NCBI RefSeq assembly: GCF_000327065.1
Contig: NC_019936.1
Location: 2,942,001-3,006,000 of the forward strand
DNA: 64,000 nucleotides
Source of the DNA: Stutzerimonas stutzeri RCH2
Lineage (GTDB): Bacteria > Pseudomonadota > Gammaproteobacteria > Pseudomonadales > Pseudomonadaceae
Direction: 5' to 3'
Under the pieces are notes generated by a model. That model saw only the letters and a program-made list of their open reading frames with translations. It was not told the DNA's origin and ran no database searches. Position numbers and translations under genes: made by a program. Below, piece by piece: positions 54,594 to 64,000 of the stretch. Numbering within the stretch: the first letter of the stretch is position 1; every line of letters starts with the position of its first letter.

Positions 54594-55448
54594 TCAACGT
54601 CTTGGCAGATATTGCAGCGGGTCTACAGGTTTGCCCTGGCGGCGAATTTCGAAGTGCAGCTTCACCCGGTCGGTTCCCGTCGATCCCATCTCGGCAATAC
54701 TTTGCCCAGCCTTGACTTGTTGGCCCTCCCGCACCAGCAGCCTGCGGTTGTGTCCGTAGGCGCTTACATAGGTATCGCTGTGCTTGATGATCACAAGTTC
54801 GCCGTAACCCCGTAATCCACTACCGGCGTACACAACAGTTCCATCAGAAGCAGCCAGGACAGGCTGTCCTAATTCCCCAGCGATATCAATTCCTTTATTC
54901 AAACTACCGTTTGACGAGAATCGACCGATGATTGCGCCGTTCGCCGGCCATGCCCAACCGCTTGCCGAACGGGCGACCGGCGTCACTTGAGTGCTCGCCG
55001 GCGGAGCAGCTGGAGGCTGGCTTGAAGGCGTGGTGATAGCGGGCTGGCGCGGTATCGGCGTGGCGACGACCACAGGACTCGATGGAGCAGGCGCCGGTGC
55101 AGGCTGCGGTGCTGGCCGTGGCGCAGCGGACGCAACACGCGACGAACCGCCATCGAAGCGGATCTTCTGTCCTGGATAGATGACATGTGGTGGCTGAATA
55201 CCATTGACCCGCGCCAGCTCACGCCAGTCCCAACCAAAGCGGAAGGCGATGGACCAGAGGGTGTCACCTCGACGGACAATGTACTGGCCGCTGGTGACGC
55301 GGTCGCGCTGGTTGCGATCGACGACCTGCACACCTCCACCCTGGGGTGACGAGGCACAACCAACCAGCGTTCCGGTTATCACCAGAACGCCGAGCATCGA
55401 ACGGACCATGGGGTCGCGAATCCACTGCGGTACTGCTGTGAGCCTCAA
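54594..55448 (-). CDS. nlpD: Murein hydrolase activator NlpD
   Basis: A 284-residue lipoprotein: lipobox LVGC (Cys 31), a LysM domain ([29 protein letters not shown]), a Pro/Ala-rich linker and a degenerate M23 (LytM) domain ([20 protein letters not shown] ... [13 protein letters not shown] ... [19 protein letters not shown]). The first metal His of active LytM enzymes is Lys here, as in E. coli NlpD, which activates amidases instead of cutting itself. TTG start at 55448 has GGGAG in good position. The rpoS promoter is likely inside. Confidence 0.93.
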   Translation of the reverse strand: MRLTAVPQWIRDPMVRSMLGVLVITGTLVGCASSPQGGGVQVVDRNQRDRVTSGQYIVRRGDTLWSIAFRFGWDWRELARVNGIQPPHVIYPGQKIRFDGGSSRVASAAPRPAPQPAPAPAPSSPVVVATPIPRQPAITTPSSQPPAAPPASTQVTPVARSASGWAWPANGAIIGRFSSNGSLNKGIDIAGELGQPVLAASDGTVVYAGSGLRGYGELVIIKHSDTYVSAYGHNRRLLVREGQQVKAGQSIAEMGSTGTDRVKLHFEIRRQGKPVDPLQYLPRR

Positions 55449-55476
55449 TGCCCGCTCCCTTTCATAGACAAGTACG

Positions 55477-56412
55477 TCAGACGCCTTCGGTCATCGGCTG
55501 ACGTCGACCAGCAAACCATTCAAGCCCTAGCACCAGCACGATACCGCCGAGGGCCAACAGCACTGCCGCCAGCAACTGCGGATCCTGACCGGTGAGATCA
55601 GCATAGGCGCCGGGCAACAGATTCTGCTGCAACACCGGAACATTCTCCCCGCTGGAGTTGGTACGCCAGGTCAGCGTCTCCTTCCACGGCCAGACCTTGT
55701 TCAGCGAGCCGAGCATCAAGCCGGTGAGAAACGCCAGGGTCAGGTCACGCCAACGCTTGAGCAACCAGCTGAGAAACTTGGCAAAGCTCAGAAGCCCAAC
55801 CATGCATCCTGCGGCAAAGATCCCCATGACACCGATATCGAAGCTTCTCACCGCACCGAGCACCACCGGGTAGAGGCCCAGTAGCACGAGAATGAAGCTG
55901 CCCGAAATACCTGGCAGGATCATCGCGCAGATCGCGATGGCACCGGCGAAGAACAGGCTCAGGCTGCTGCTGCCCCACTGCACCGGCGCGGCAACGGTGA
56001 TCCAGTAGGCGAAACCGATACCGAGGCAGAAACTCACCAGACGCGAGAGGTTACGCCGCTGGATTTCCTTACCCACGAGATGCACCGAAACTAGAATCAG
56101 ACCGAAGAAGAATGACCACACTGGAATCGGGTGCTCTTCCAATAGAAAGGTGATCAATCGAGCGAGGCTGAGAATGCTGGTCAGCACACCAGCAAACAGA
56201 ACCAGCAGGAAACTGGCGTTGGCGGTCTTCCAGGCTTCGCCGAGGCGCCCGCGCAGCAGCGGGCGAACGGCGTAAGGAACGGCACTGATCGAACGCAACA
56301 ACTCGTCGTAGATACCGGTGATAAACGCCACCGTACCGCCCGAGACACCGGGCACCACATCCGCCGCGCCCATGGCCATGCCTTTGGCGTACAACAATAA
56401 AGCGTTTTTCAT
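55477..56412 (-). CDS. DUF368 (PopT-like) C55-phosphate translocase
   Basis: A 311-residue protein with about eight to nine hydrophobic helices. DUF368 signatures: GMAMGAADVVPGVSGGTVAFITGIYDELL near the start and MILPGISGSFILVLLGLYPVVLGAV in the middle (two related Gly/Pro repeats). The family (PopT) flips undecaprenyl phosphate across the inner membrane for recycling. The gene is inserted between pcm and nlpD, where other Pseudomonas have none. Gaps of 19 and 28 bp suggest it is part of the operon. Confidence 0.88.
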   Translation of the reverse strand: MKNALLLYAKGMAMGAADVVPGVSGGTVAFITGIYDELLRSISAVPYAVRPLLRGRLGEAWKTANASFLLVLFAGVLTSILSLARLITFLLEEHPIPVWSFFFGLILVSVHLVGKEIQRRNLSRLVSFCLGIGFAYWITVAAPVQWGSSSLSLFFAGAIAICAMILPGISGSFILVLLGLYPVVLGAVRSFDIGVMGIFAAGCMVGLLSFAKFLSWLLKRWRDLTLAFLTGLMLGSLNKVWPWKETLTWRTNSSGENVPVLQQNLLPGAYADLTGQDPQLLAAVLLALGGIVLVLGLEWFAGRRQPMTEGV

Positions 56413-56431
56413 GCTTCCTTCCGCTGAATGA

Positions 56432-57109
56432 TCAAATCACAGGTCCATTGAGCAGCGGCACGAAACGTACGGTATCCAGAAGATGGCGTGAAAAGCCGTT
56501 GTCCTCTCGAATGATCAGCATGAGTTGCTGGACCTCGCCGGCACCCACTGGAATCACCAGTCGCCCACCGGGCGCCAGCTGATCGAGCAAGGCCTGCGGC
56601 ACATCGGCTGCCGCTGCGGTGACGATGATGCCGTTGTAAGGCGCCAGCGCAGGCCAGCCCTCCCAACCATCGCCCCAGCGAAAGACCACATTGCGCAGCT
56701 TGAGTTCGACCAGGCGCTCCTTGGCCCGATCCTGCAAGGCCTGAATGCGCTCGACCGAGAACACCCGCTCGACCAGTTGCGCCAGCACGGCAGTCTGGTA
56801 GCCCGAACCGGTCCCGATCTCCAGAACCTTGTCCAGCGGGCCGTCGGCCAGCAACAGCTCGCTCATGCGCGCAACCATGAACGGCTGGGAAATAGTCTGA
56901 TTGTGGCCAATCGGCAGCGCCGTATCTTCATAGGCACGGTGCGCCAGTGCTTCATCGACGAACAGATGGCGCGGAGTACGACGGATCACCTCGAGGACCT
57001 GGGGGTTCGACAGCCCTTCCTCGTAGAGGCGCTGTATGAGGCGATCACGGGTACGCTGAGAGGTCATCCCTGAGCCATGCAGCAGGCTGTCTTGTCCGCG
57101 ATTCCTCAC
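56432..57109 (-). CDS. pcm: Protein-L-isoaspartate O-methyltransferase
   Basis: A 225-residue (or 211-residue) PCMT. SAM site [31 protein letters not shown] is the PCMT signature. It methylates isoaspartyl residues for repair. GTG 57109 has GGAGAG upstream and overlaps the surE stop by 4 bp; ATG 57067 gives the shorter, classic length. I favour GTG. Confidence 0.94.
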   Translation of the reverse strand: MRNRGQDSLLHGSGMTSQRTRDRLIQRLYEEGLSNPQVLEVIRRTPRHLFVDEALAHRAYEDTALPIGHNQTISQPFMVARMSELLLADGPLDKVLEIGTGSGYQTAVLAQLVERVFSVERIQALQDRAKERLVELKLRNVVFRWGDGWEGWPALAPYNGIIVTAAAADVPQALLDQLAPGGRLVIPVGAGEVQQLMLIIREDNGFSRHLLDTVRFVPLLNGPVI

Positions 57110-57855
57110 AGCACACTCTCCAGCCAGCTTTCGAGACCGCCGAAGGCCTCATGGAAGGTTCGATCCAGCTGCAGTGGCGTGATCGATACGTAGCCCTGCA
57201 TCACCGCATGGAAATCGGTACCCGGCCCGCCGTCTTCGACGTCACCGGCCACCGAGATCCAGTAGCCTTCCTTGCCGCGCGGGTTGGCTTGCTTGACCGG
57301 CGGCTTGGCGCGACTGCGATGCCCCAGACGAGTCAGGCGAATGCCGCGGATATGGTCGAGGGGCAGGTTTGGCACGTTGACGCTGAGCACCGTACGTGGC
57401 GGCAGCTCCAGCTGGTCGTGCTTTTCGACCAGCATGCGCGCGATATGAGCGGCAGTCGGCAGGTTTTCCGTCGAGCGTGATACCAGCGAGAAGGCGAAAG
57501 CCGGACGCCCGGTGAAACGTCCTTCAATGGCCGCAGCAACCGTACCGGAATAGAGCACATCGTCGCCGAGATTGGCGCCGAGATTGATGCCTGAGACCAC
57601 CATATCAGGCGCTTCCTCGAGCAGGCCGTTGAGGCCGAGGTGCACGCAATCGGTGGGCGAGCCGTTCAGGCCAATGAAGCCGTTCGGCATGCTTACCGGG
57701 TGAAGCGGGCGGTCCAGGGTAAGCGCGCTGCTGGCGCCGCTCATGTCCTGAATCGGGGCTACCACCTTGCACTCGGCATAGTCCGCCAGCGCGTCATAAA
57801 GCGCGGCGAGCCCGGGTGCATACACCCCGTCGTCGTTGGCGATCAGAATACGCAT
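57106..57855 (-). CDS. surE: 5'-nucleotidase SurE
   Basis: A 249-residue SurE phosphatase: [17 protein letters not shown] (metal DD), [26 protein letters not shown]. It dephosphorylates nucleoside monophosphates and survives stationary phase together with Pcm. ATG at 57855 overlaps the truD stop (TGATG). Confidence 0.95.
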   Translation of the reverse strand: MRILIANDDGVYAPGLAALYDALADYAECKVVAPIQDMSGASSALTLDRPLHPVSMPNGFIGLNGSPTDCVHLGLNGLLEEAPDMVVSGINLGANLGDDVLYSGTVAAAIEGRFTGRPAFAFSLVSRSTENLPTAAHIARMLVEKHDQLELPPRTVLSVNVPNLPLDHIRGIRLTRLGHRSRAKPPVKQANPRGKEGYWISVAGDVEDGGPGTDFHAVMQGYVSITPLQLDRTFHEAFGGLESWLESVL

Positions 57856-58895
57856 CAGATGTCCGTCTGCCCTGCCAGGCTGACCAGCTCACGCACCACG
57901 GCGGTGGCGAAGCATCCGGTCGGCAGGACGAATTCCAGTTGCAGAATGTCAGGCTCGGGATAATGCCACGACAAACCGCCGATGGGGAGGCGAAGAATGC
58001 GCCGTTCGTGCTTCATTCCAGCTTGCGCCAACCAATTGACGAGCGCTGAGTCAGTTGCGGCGACAGCATTTTCGAGCGCCTGTATTTCGTCGCCCGCCGG
58101 CGAGCCGTCAATTCCCCATAACGGACCGGTTGGATGCAGGTCCAGGATGGCAAGGCGCGGGTCGTTGCATTCCGCCGCCCCAGCCGGGAAAAAGCTGCGG
58201 CTGTCGGTGAATGCCAGCAGATCGCCAACTCTTGCCTGGTTCCAGCTGCCATCGGCAACCCGCGCGGCGAGTACCTTATTGAACAGATAGCTACGCCCCG
58301 CTGAGAGCAGGCGCGAGCGCAGATTGCGTTGCACTGGCAGCTCACCTTTGGCGGCGTACTCGCGCGCACCGTGCAGATTGCCGCCGTCATAGCCGAAACG
58401 CTGCAGGCCGAAATAGTTCGGCACGCCGTTGACCTTGATCCGTTGCAGGCGCGCATCGAGCGCGGCGTGTTCACCCTGCAATGCCCTCAGGCGCAGGCGG
58501 AAGCCGTTGGCCGAGTGCGCGCCACGCTGCAGCTTGCGCTGATGCCGGGTGCGTTTGAGGATCGCCAGGCCGTCGCTCTCGGCGGCGGCCAGATCGGGGT
58601 CGGCCTTGCCCGGCAGATGCAGACTGAACCATTGCCGGGTCAGCGCTTGCCGGTCTTTCAACCCGGCATAGCTGATCATCTTCAACGGCACGCCGGCGGC
58701 GCGGGCGATGCGCTTGGCGGCTTCCTCGGTATTCAGATTGCGCTTTTCCACCCACAACCAGAGGTGCTCGCCCTCTCCCGACAGCGGAATGTCGAGCACT
58801 TCGTCTACCTGGAAATCCTCCGCGACCGCCTTCAGTACGGCACTGCCGCAAGGTTCGCCATGGGCACGCGGCCCGAGCAACTGGTCTTCGGTCAT
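57855..58895 (-). CDS. truD: tRNA pseudouridine(13) synthase TruD
   Basis: A 346-residue pseudouridine synthase (E. coli 349): [38 protein letters not shown], catalytic [18 protein letters not shown], and [16 protein letters not shown]. Modifies U13 of tRNA-Glu. Overlaps ispF by 4 bp (ATGA). Confidence 0.95.
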   Translation of the reverse strand: MTEDQLLGPRAHGEPCGSAVLKAVAEDFQVDEVLDIPLSGEGEHLWLWVEKRNLNTEEAAKRIARAAGVPLKMISYAGLKDRQALTRQWFSLHLPGKADPDLAAAESDGLAILKRTRHQRKLQRGAHSANGFRLRLRALQGEHAALDARLQRIKVNGVPNYFGLQRFGYDGGNLHGAREYAAKGELPVQRNLRSRLLSAGRSYLFNKVLAARVADGSWNQARVGDLLAFTDSRSFFPAGAAECNDPRLAILDLHPTGPLWGIDGSPAGDEIQALENAVAATDSALVNWLAQAGMKHERRILRLPIGGLSWHYPEPDILQLEFVLPTGCFATAVVRELVSLAGQTDI

Positions 58896-59365
58896 GGGCG
58901 GACCAGCAAGGCAACCGCGTGAACGGCGATTCCCTCCTCACGCCCGGTGAAGCCGAGCTTTTCGGTGGTGGTGGCCTTCACGTTGACCTGATCCAGTTCG
59001 ACTTGCAGGTCCGCAGCGATCAGCGCACGCATATCATCGATATGCGGTGCCATCTTCGGCGCCTGGGCAATGATCGTGGCGTCGACGTTGCCGACCACGT
59101 AGCCCTTAGCCTGCACTTGGGCCAGCACATGGCGCAGCAGCATACGGCTGTCGGCACCCTTGAACTGCGGGTCGGTATCGGGGAAGTGCTTGCCGATATC
59201 GCCCAGCGCCGCGGCCCCCAACAGCGCGTCGCTCAGAGCGTGCAGCAGTACGTCACCGTCGGAATGCGCCAGCAGCCCGAACCTGTGTGGAATCCTCACG
59301 CCGCCAAGCGTGATGTGGTCGCCCTCGCCGAAGCGGTGCACGTCGTAACCGTGGCCGATACGCAT
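58892..59365 (-). CDS. ispF: 2-C-methyl-D-erythritol 2,4-cyclodiphosphate synthase
   Basis: A 157-residue Isp[28 protein letters not shown] (metal His/Asp), [35 protein letters not shown] pathway step forming MEcPP. ATG 59365; first gene of the minus-strand run through rpoS. Its ispD partner lies outside the window or elsewhere. Confidence 0.95.
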   Translation of the reverse strand: MRIGHGYDVHRFGEGDHITLGGVRIPHRFGLLAHSDGDVLLHALSDALLGAAALGDIGKHFPDTDPQFKGADSRMLLRHVLAQVQAKGYVVGNVDATIIAQAPKMAPHIDDMRALIAADLQVELDQVNVKATTTEKLGFTGREEGIAVHAVALLVRP

Positions 59366-59487
59366 AGATGGAACACCCTGGAAAATCTCGAGGCGGCGAT
59401 TCTACAGGACACGGCCGCAGCCCGAGGGCTTCGCTAGTCCGCTCAACCATCGACATTGCCAATAACCACCATCAGTCAAATCGATCT

Positions 59488-59531
59488 TATATCGGAAGTT
59501 ACCGATATATAGTTCGCCTCATTCCGATATA
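59488..59531 (+). promoter_or_regulatory. ArsR-type operator before the arsR-OYE unit
   Basis: TATATCGG-AAGTTA-CCGATATA, perfect 8-bp arms (59488-59509), plus a third half-site CCGATATA (59524-59531) 14 bp on. It lies directly upstream of the ArsR gene, as expected for its own operator. Confidence 0.75.
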
Positions 59532-59549
59532 CACAACCCAGGCCAACTC

Positions 59550-59852
59550 ATGCCGGACGACTTCGACGACATCATCAAGGCCCTCGCCCACCCGTTGCGT
59601 CGCGACATTCTGCGCTGGCTCAAGGAGCCGCAGCGCTACTTCGCCGAGCAGCACCACTCGCTGGAGAACGGTGTATGTGCCGGGCAGATCGACCAGCGTG
59701 CCGGCCTGTCGCAGTCAACCGTATCGGCCCACCTGGCGACCTTGCAGAAAGCCGGGCTGGTTACCAGCCAGAAGGTCGGCCAGTGGCATTTCTTCAAGCG
59801 CAACGACGCGGTCATCCAGGCTTTCGTCGAGCGCATCGGCCAGGAACTCTGA
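59550..59852 (+). CDS. ArsR/SmtB-family regulator
   Basis: A 100-residue winged helix protein: IIKALAHPLRRDILRWLKEPQRYF, CAGQIDQRAGLSQSTVSAHLATLQKAGLVTSQKVGQWHFFKRN. Only one Cys and no CxC metal site, so the inducer is not a metal of the ArsR type; it may be redox or an enone-like compound. Followed after 38 bp by the Old Yellow Enzyme gene. Confidence 0.88.
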   Translation: MPDDFDDIIKALAHPLRRDILRWLKEPQRYFAEQHHSLENGVCAGQIDQRAGLSQSTVSAHLATLQKAGLVTSQKVGQWHFFKRNDAVIQAFVERIGQEL

Positions 59853-59890
59853 GCCCCTTCTCGCACCATCAGTAAAGGAGCGGTATCGCT

Positions 59891-60940
59891 ATGCCCACGC
59901 TTTTCGACCCGATCAAGATCGGCGATTTGGAACTGAACAACCGCATCATCATGGCACCGCTGACGCGCTGCCGCGCCGAGCCCGGCCGCGTCCCCGGCGA
60001 GCTGATCGCCGAGTATTACGCCCAGCGCGCCGACGCCGGCCTGATCATTAGCGAAGCCACTTCAGTCACGCCGATGGGTGTTGGCTACCCGGACACCCCG
60101 GGTATATGGACCGCCGAGCAGGTTCAGGGCTGGAAGAAGGTCACCGATGCGGTGCATGCCAAGGGCGGCAAGATCGTCCTACAGCTTTGGCACGTAGGCC
60201 GCATCTCCGACCCAATCTATCTCGATGGCCAGCTGCCGGTCGCACCCAGCGCCATCAAACCGGCCGGCCATGTCAGCCTGGTTCGCCCGATGAAGGATTA
60301 CGAAACGCCTCGTGCCCTGGAAACCAATGAAATCCCGGCCATCGTCGAGGCCTACCGCAAGGGGGCGGAGAACGCCAAGGAGGCTGGTTTCGACGGCGTG
60401 GAAATCCATGGCGCGAATGGCTACCTGCTCGACCAGTTCCTGCAGGACAGCACCAACAAGCGCACCGACGCCTACGGTGGCTCGCTGGAGAATCGCGCAC
60501 GGCTGATGCTGGAAGTGACCGATGCCGCCATTTCCGTCTGGGGTGCCGGTCGCGTTGGCGTACACCTGGCGCCGCGTGCCGACTCCCATGACATGGGCGA
60601 TTCCAACCGCGCGGAGACGTTTGGCTATGTGGCGCGCGAACTGGGCAAGCGCGGCGTTGCCTTTATCTGCACCCGCGAAAAGGCCGGCGAAGACAGCCTT
60701 GGCCCGCAACTGAAAGAGATCTTCGGCGGCGTCTACATCGCCAACGAGCGCTTCACCAAAGAGCAGGCCAACGCCTGGCTGGCTGATGGCAAGGCCGATG
60801 CGGTCGCATTCGGCATTCCGTACATCGCCAACCCTGATCTGGTCGAGCGCTTGCGCCAGGACGCGCCGCTGAACGAGCCCAAGCCGGAGCTGTTCTACGC
60901 TCAGGGTCCGGTGGGCTATACCGATTATCCGTCGCTCTAG
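59891..60940 (+). CDS. Old Yellow Enzyme family alkene reductase (XenB/NemA-like)
   Basis: A 349-residue FMN enzyme: LFDPIKIGDLELNNRIIMAPLTRCRA (FMN binding), LQLWHVGRIS, VEIHGANGYLLDQFLQDS (catalytic His-Asn pair H-G-A-N) and NKRTDAYGGSLENR. Reduces activated alkenes and nitro compounds with NAD(P)H. Probably repressed by the upstream ArsR protein. ATG 59891 with AAGGAG. Confidence 0.92.
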   Translation: MPTLFDPIKIGDLELNNRIIMAPLTRCRAEPGRVPGELIAEYYAQRADAGLIISEATSVTPMGVGYPDTPGIWTAEQVQGWKKVTDAVHAKGGKIVLQLWHVGRISDPIYLDGQLPVAPSAIKPAGHVSLVRPMKDYETPRALETNEIPAIVEAYRKGAENAKEAGFDGVEIHGANGYLLDQFLQDSTNKRTDAYGGSLENRARLMLEVTDAAISVWGAGRVGVHLAPRADSHDMGDSNRAETFGYVARELGKRGVAFICTREKAGEDSLGPQLKEIFGGVYIANERFTKEQANAWLADGKADAVAFGIPYIANPDLVERLRQDAPLNEPKPELFYAQGPVGYTDYPSL

Positions 60941-60953
60941 CTCCTTGCGACGG

Positions 60954-60987
60954 AAGGCCCGACCGGCAGACCGGTTGGGCCTTTTTT
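60954..60987 (+). terminator. Rho-independent terminator of the OYE gene
   Basis: Stem GGCCCGACCGG with CCGGTTGGGCC (one G-T pair), loop CAGA, followed by a run of six T. Confidence 0.92.
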
Positions 60988-61112
60988 ATTTCTGGCTAAC
61001 TACTGCGCTCGTCCCCCTGCGCATACGGAAATGTCGTGCCTGAGGCTGCGCCGTGTTGACGGGCGAGGCGAGCCGAATCCAACCCGTGGATGAGGCTTCG
61101 CCGTCATCCACC

Positions 61113-61958
61113 CTACGCCTTCAGCGCCTGCGCATGATGACGCAGGTGATCATCGATAAAGCTGGCGATGAAGTAGTAGCTGTGGTCGTAGCCCGGCTGG
61201 ATGCGCAGCGTCAGCGGATGGCCGGCCGCCGCAGCGGCTGCTTGCAGTGCCTGCGGTTTGAGCTGTCCCTCCATGAAATCATCGCGATCGCCCTGATCGA
61301 CCAGCAACGGCAGCTTCTCGCCCGCCTCGGCAATCAGTGCGCAGGCATCCCACTCGCGCCAGCGCGAACGCTCCTCGCCCAGATAACGACTGAAGGCCTT
61401 CTCGCCCCACGGGCAGTTGAGCGGATTGCTGATCGGCGCAAAGGCCGAGACGGATAGATAGCGACCCGGATTCTTCAATGCGCAGATCAGCGCGCCATGG
61501 CCACCCATCGAGTGTCCGCTGATGCCGCGGCGGTCGGAGACCGGAAAATTGGCCTCGACCAGCGCCGGCAGCTCGTCGACCACGTAGTCGTACATCCGGT
61601 AGTGCTGTGCCCAGGGCTCTTGCGTCGCATTGAGGTAGAAGCCGGCACCCAGGCCGAAGTCCCAGGCGCCGTCGGGATCATCCGGCACGCCGGCACCACG
61701 CGGGCTGGTGTCTGGCGCGACGATGATGAGGCCGAGCTCGGCCGCCATGCGCAGCGCTCCGGCCTTCTGCATGAAGTTCTCATCGGTGCAGGTCAACCCC
61801 GACAGCCAGTACAACACCGGCAGTTTTTCGCCCTGCTCCGCCTGCGGCGGCAGGAACACGGCAAATACCATGTCGCAGTTGAGGCTGCTGGAACGGTGGC
61901 GGTAGCGCTTGTGCCAGCCACCGAAGCTCTTGTTGCTGGAAACGATTTCAAGGGTCAT
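61113..61958 (-). CDS. fghA: S-formylglutathione hydrolase
   Basis: A 281-residue esterase D type enzyme: nucleophile elbow [27 protein letters not shown] and the His in [13 protein letters not shown]. Hydrolyses S-formylglutathione to formate and glutathione. Follows adhC on the minus strand, 88 bp apart. Confidence 0.95.
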   Translation of the reverse strand: MTLEIVSSNKSFGGWHKRYRHRSSSLNCDMVFAVFLPPQAEQGEKLPVLYWLSGLTCTDENFMQKAGALRMAAELGLIIVAPDTSPRGAGVPDDPDGAWDFGLGAGFYLNATQEPWAQHYRMYDYVVDELPALVEANFPVSDRRGISGHSMGGHGALICALKNPGRYLSVSAFAPISNPLNCPWGEKAFSRYLGEERSRWREWDACALIAEAGEKLPLLVDQGDRDDFMEGQLKPQALQAAAAAAGHPLTLRIQPGYDHSYYFIASFIDDHLRHHAQALKA

Positions 61959-62046
61959 GAACGGGCCTCGCGCGAGGTGGAAACCATGCGGGCCTCCACC
62001 GGTCGAGGTGGATAAGCCGCCGAACGACGGCGTTATCCACCTTGGA

Positions 62047-63213
<1,167 letters not shown>

Positions 63214-63316
63214 TCAGGGATTGATGGGGGATTCTGGAAAACATTGTTGCCATACAGGGATAATCCCACGACTGCGCGTCCAAGCAACGCTGTTAACCCC
63301 TGCATCAGGAGTAATC

Positions 63317-64000
63317 ATGAACCGCTGGGAAGGTCTCGACGAATTCGTGGCTGTGGCTGAATGCGGCAGCTTCATGCGCGCCGCTAAGCGTTTGCGCGTC
63401 TCGTCATCCCATGTCAGCCGACAGATCGCGCGCCTCGAGGAGCGCCTGCAGGCGCGCCTGCTTTATCGCACCACGCGCCGCGTGTCGCTGACCGAAGCCG
63501 GTCATACCTTCTTCGCCCGCTGCCAGCGACTGATAGAAGAACGCGACGAAGCGTTTCTTGCCATCAGCGACCTGCATAGCGCCCCCACCGGGTTGTTGCG
63601 CATGACCGCCGCTGTGGCCTATGGCGAGCGGTTTATCGTGCCGCTGGTCAACGAATTCATGGCAAGGCACCCGCAGCTGCGGGTCGATATCGAACTGACC
63701 AACCGTACCCTCGACCTGGTGCAAGAGGGCTACGACCTGGCGATTCGCCTCGGCAAACTCGGTGAGTCGCGCCTGGTCGCCACGAGGATCGCACCACGCG
63801 CGATGTATCTCTGCGCAGCCCCCGACTATCTCGAGCGCTATGGTCGGCCACATACATTGTCGGAACTGGCGCGGCACAACTGCCTGATCGGCACGAGCGA
63901 CATCTGGTCGTTTCAGATCGAAGGCCGCGAGCAGCACTTCAAGCCCAGCGGCAACTGGCGCTGCAACAGCGGCGAGGCGGTGCTGGATGCAGCCCTGCGT
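63317..64000 (+). CDS. gfnR: LysR-family regulator (GfnR-like), partial
   Basis: The window holds the first 228 codons; the gene runs off the end. The HTH (LDEFVAVAECGSFMRAAKRLRVSSSHVSRQIARLEERL) starts at ATG 63317, followed by the substrate-binding domain. In P. aeruginosa the divergent gene at this place is gfnR, activator of adhC-fghA in response to formaldehyde or glutathione. Function by synteny. Confidence 0.85.
   Translation, partial: MNRWEGLDEFVAVAECGSFMRAAKRLRVSSSHVSRQIARLEERLQARLLYRTTRRVSLTEAGHTFFARCQRLIEERDEAFLAISDLHSAPTGLLRMTAAVAYGERFIVPLVNEFMARHPQLRVDIELTNRTLDLVQEGYDLAIRLGKLGESRLVATRIAPRAMYLCAAPDYLERYGRPHTLSELARHNCLIGTSDIWSFQIEGREQHFKPSGNWRCNSGEAVLDAALR

Overview
The window is a stretch of chromosome from a high-GC gammaproteobacterium of the Pseudomonas group. 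The block gfnR-like LysR / adhC / fghA ... ispF-truD-surE-pcm-nlpD-rpoS-rsmZ follows the arrangement known from Pseudomonas aeruginosa. A glpF-glpK-glpR-glpD cluster, a GacA-box-driven RsmZ RNA and many small Pseudomonas-type proteins support this. A cyclic beta-glucan synthase, a DUF368 gene inserted between pcm and nlpD, and the absence of fdxA beside rsmZ make me favour the Pseudomonas stutzeri group (Stutzerimonas). That genus call is inference.

Layout. 1-9 kb: end of a TrmH-type RNA methyltransferase, DUF2141 protein, zinc ribbon protein, sterol-desaturase-like membrane enzyme, Tat-exported SMP-30 lactonase, a MerR regulator divergent from a CDF metal exporter with a textbook MerR operator between them, a PhoD-like phosphatase and a two-module CAP protein. 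9-18 kb: one giant gene for a cyclic beta-1,2-glucan synthase. 18-26 kb: rlhA, a stress-type protein, DUF72, a voltage-gated-like K+ channel, a lipoprotein, a SUV3-type RNA helicase and a DUF1275 membrane protein. 26-32 kb: glycerol uptake and catabolism (glpF, glpK, glpR, glpD) with GlpR-like operators before glpF and glpD. 32-47 kb: housekeeping and small genes: zapA with a ZapB-like partner, parvulin, a PilJ-domain chemoreceptor, two DUF3597 paralogues, an HPF-like ribosome factor, an inositol monophosphatase family protein, ghrA, amtB, dgt, MOSC, EamA, yebC, yajD, uspA and a truncated haemoglobin.

47.4-50 kb is the most unusual part. A HAM1/RdgB-like nucleotide pyrophosphatase homologue with altered active-site motifs lies 3 bp upstream of a SIR2-family gene of locally lower GC. 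HAM1 plus SIR2 is the sensor-effector pair of the Kongming anti-phage system (KomB-KomC), but no KomA-like deaminase occurs anywhere in the window. I read this as a candidate two-gene nucleotide-sensing NADase defence module. An outer-membrane protein and an AT-rich spacer follow.

50-64 kb: a sodium:solute symporter, a GNAT-Nudix fusion overlapping antiparallel with a 45-residue protein gene, the rsmZ RNA with its GacA box, then rpoS-nlpD-DUF368-pcm-surE-truD-ispF in one tightly packed minus-strand run. Next come an ArsR regulator with its palindromic operator and an Old Yellow Enzyme, and the glutathione-dependent formaldehyde pathway (fghA, adhC) with a divergent LysR regulator cut by the window end.
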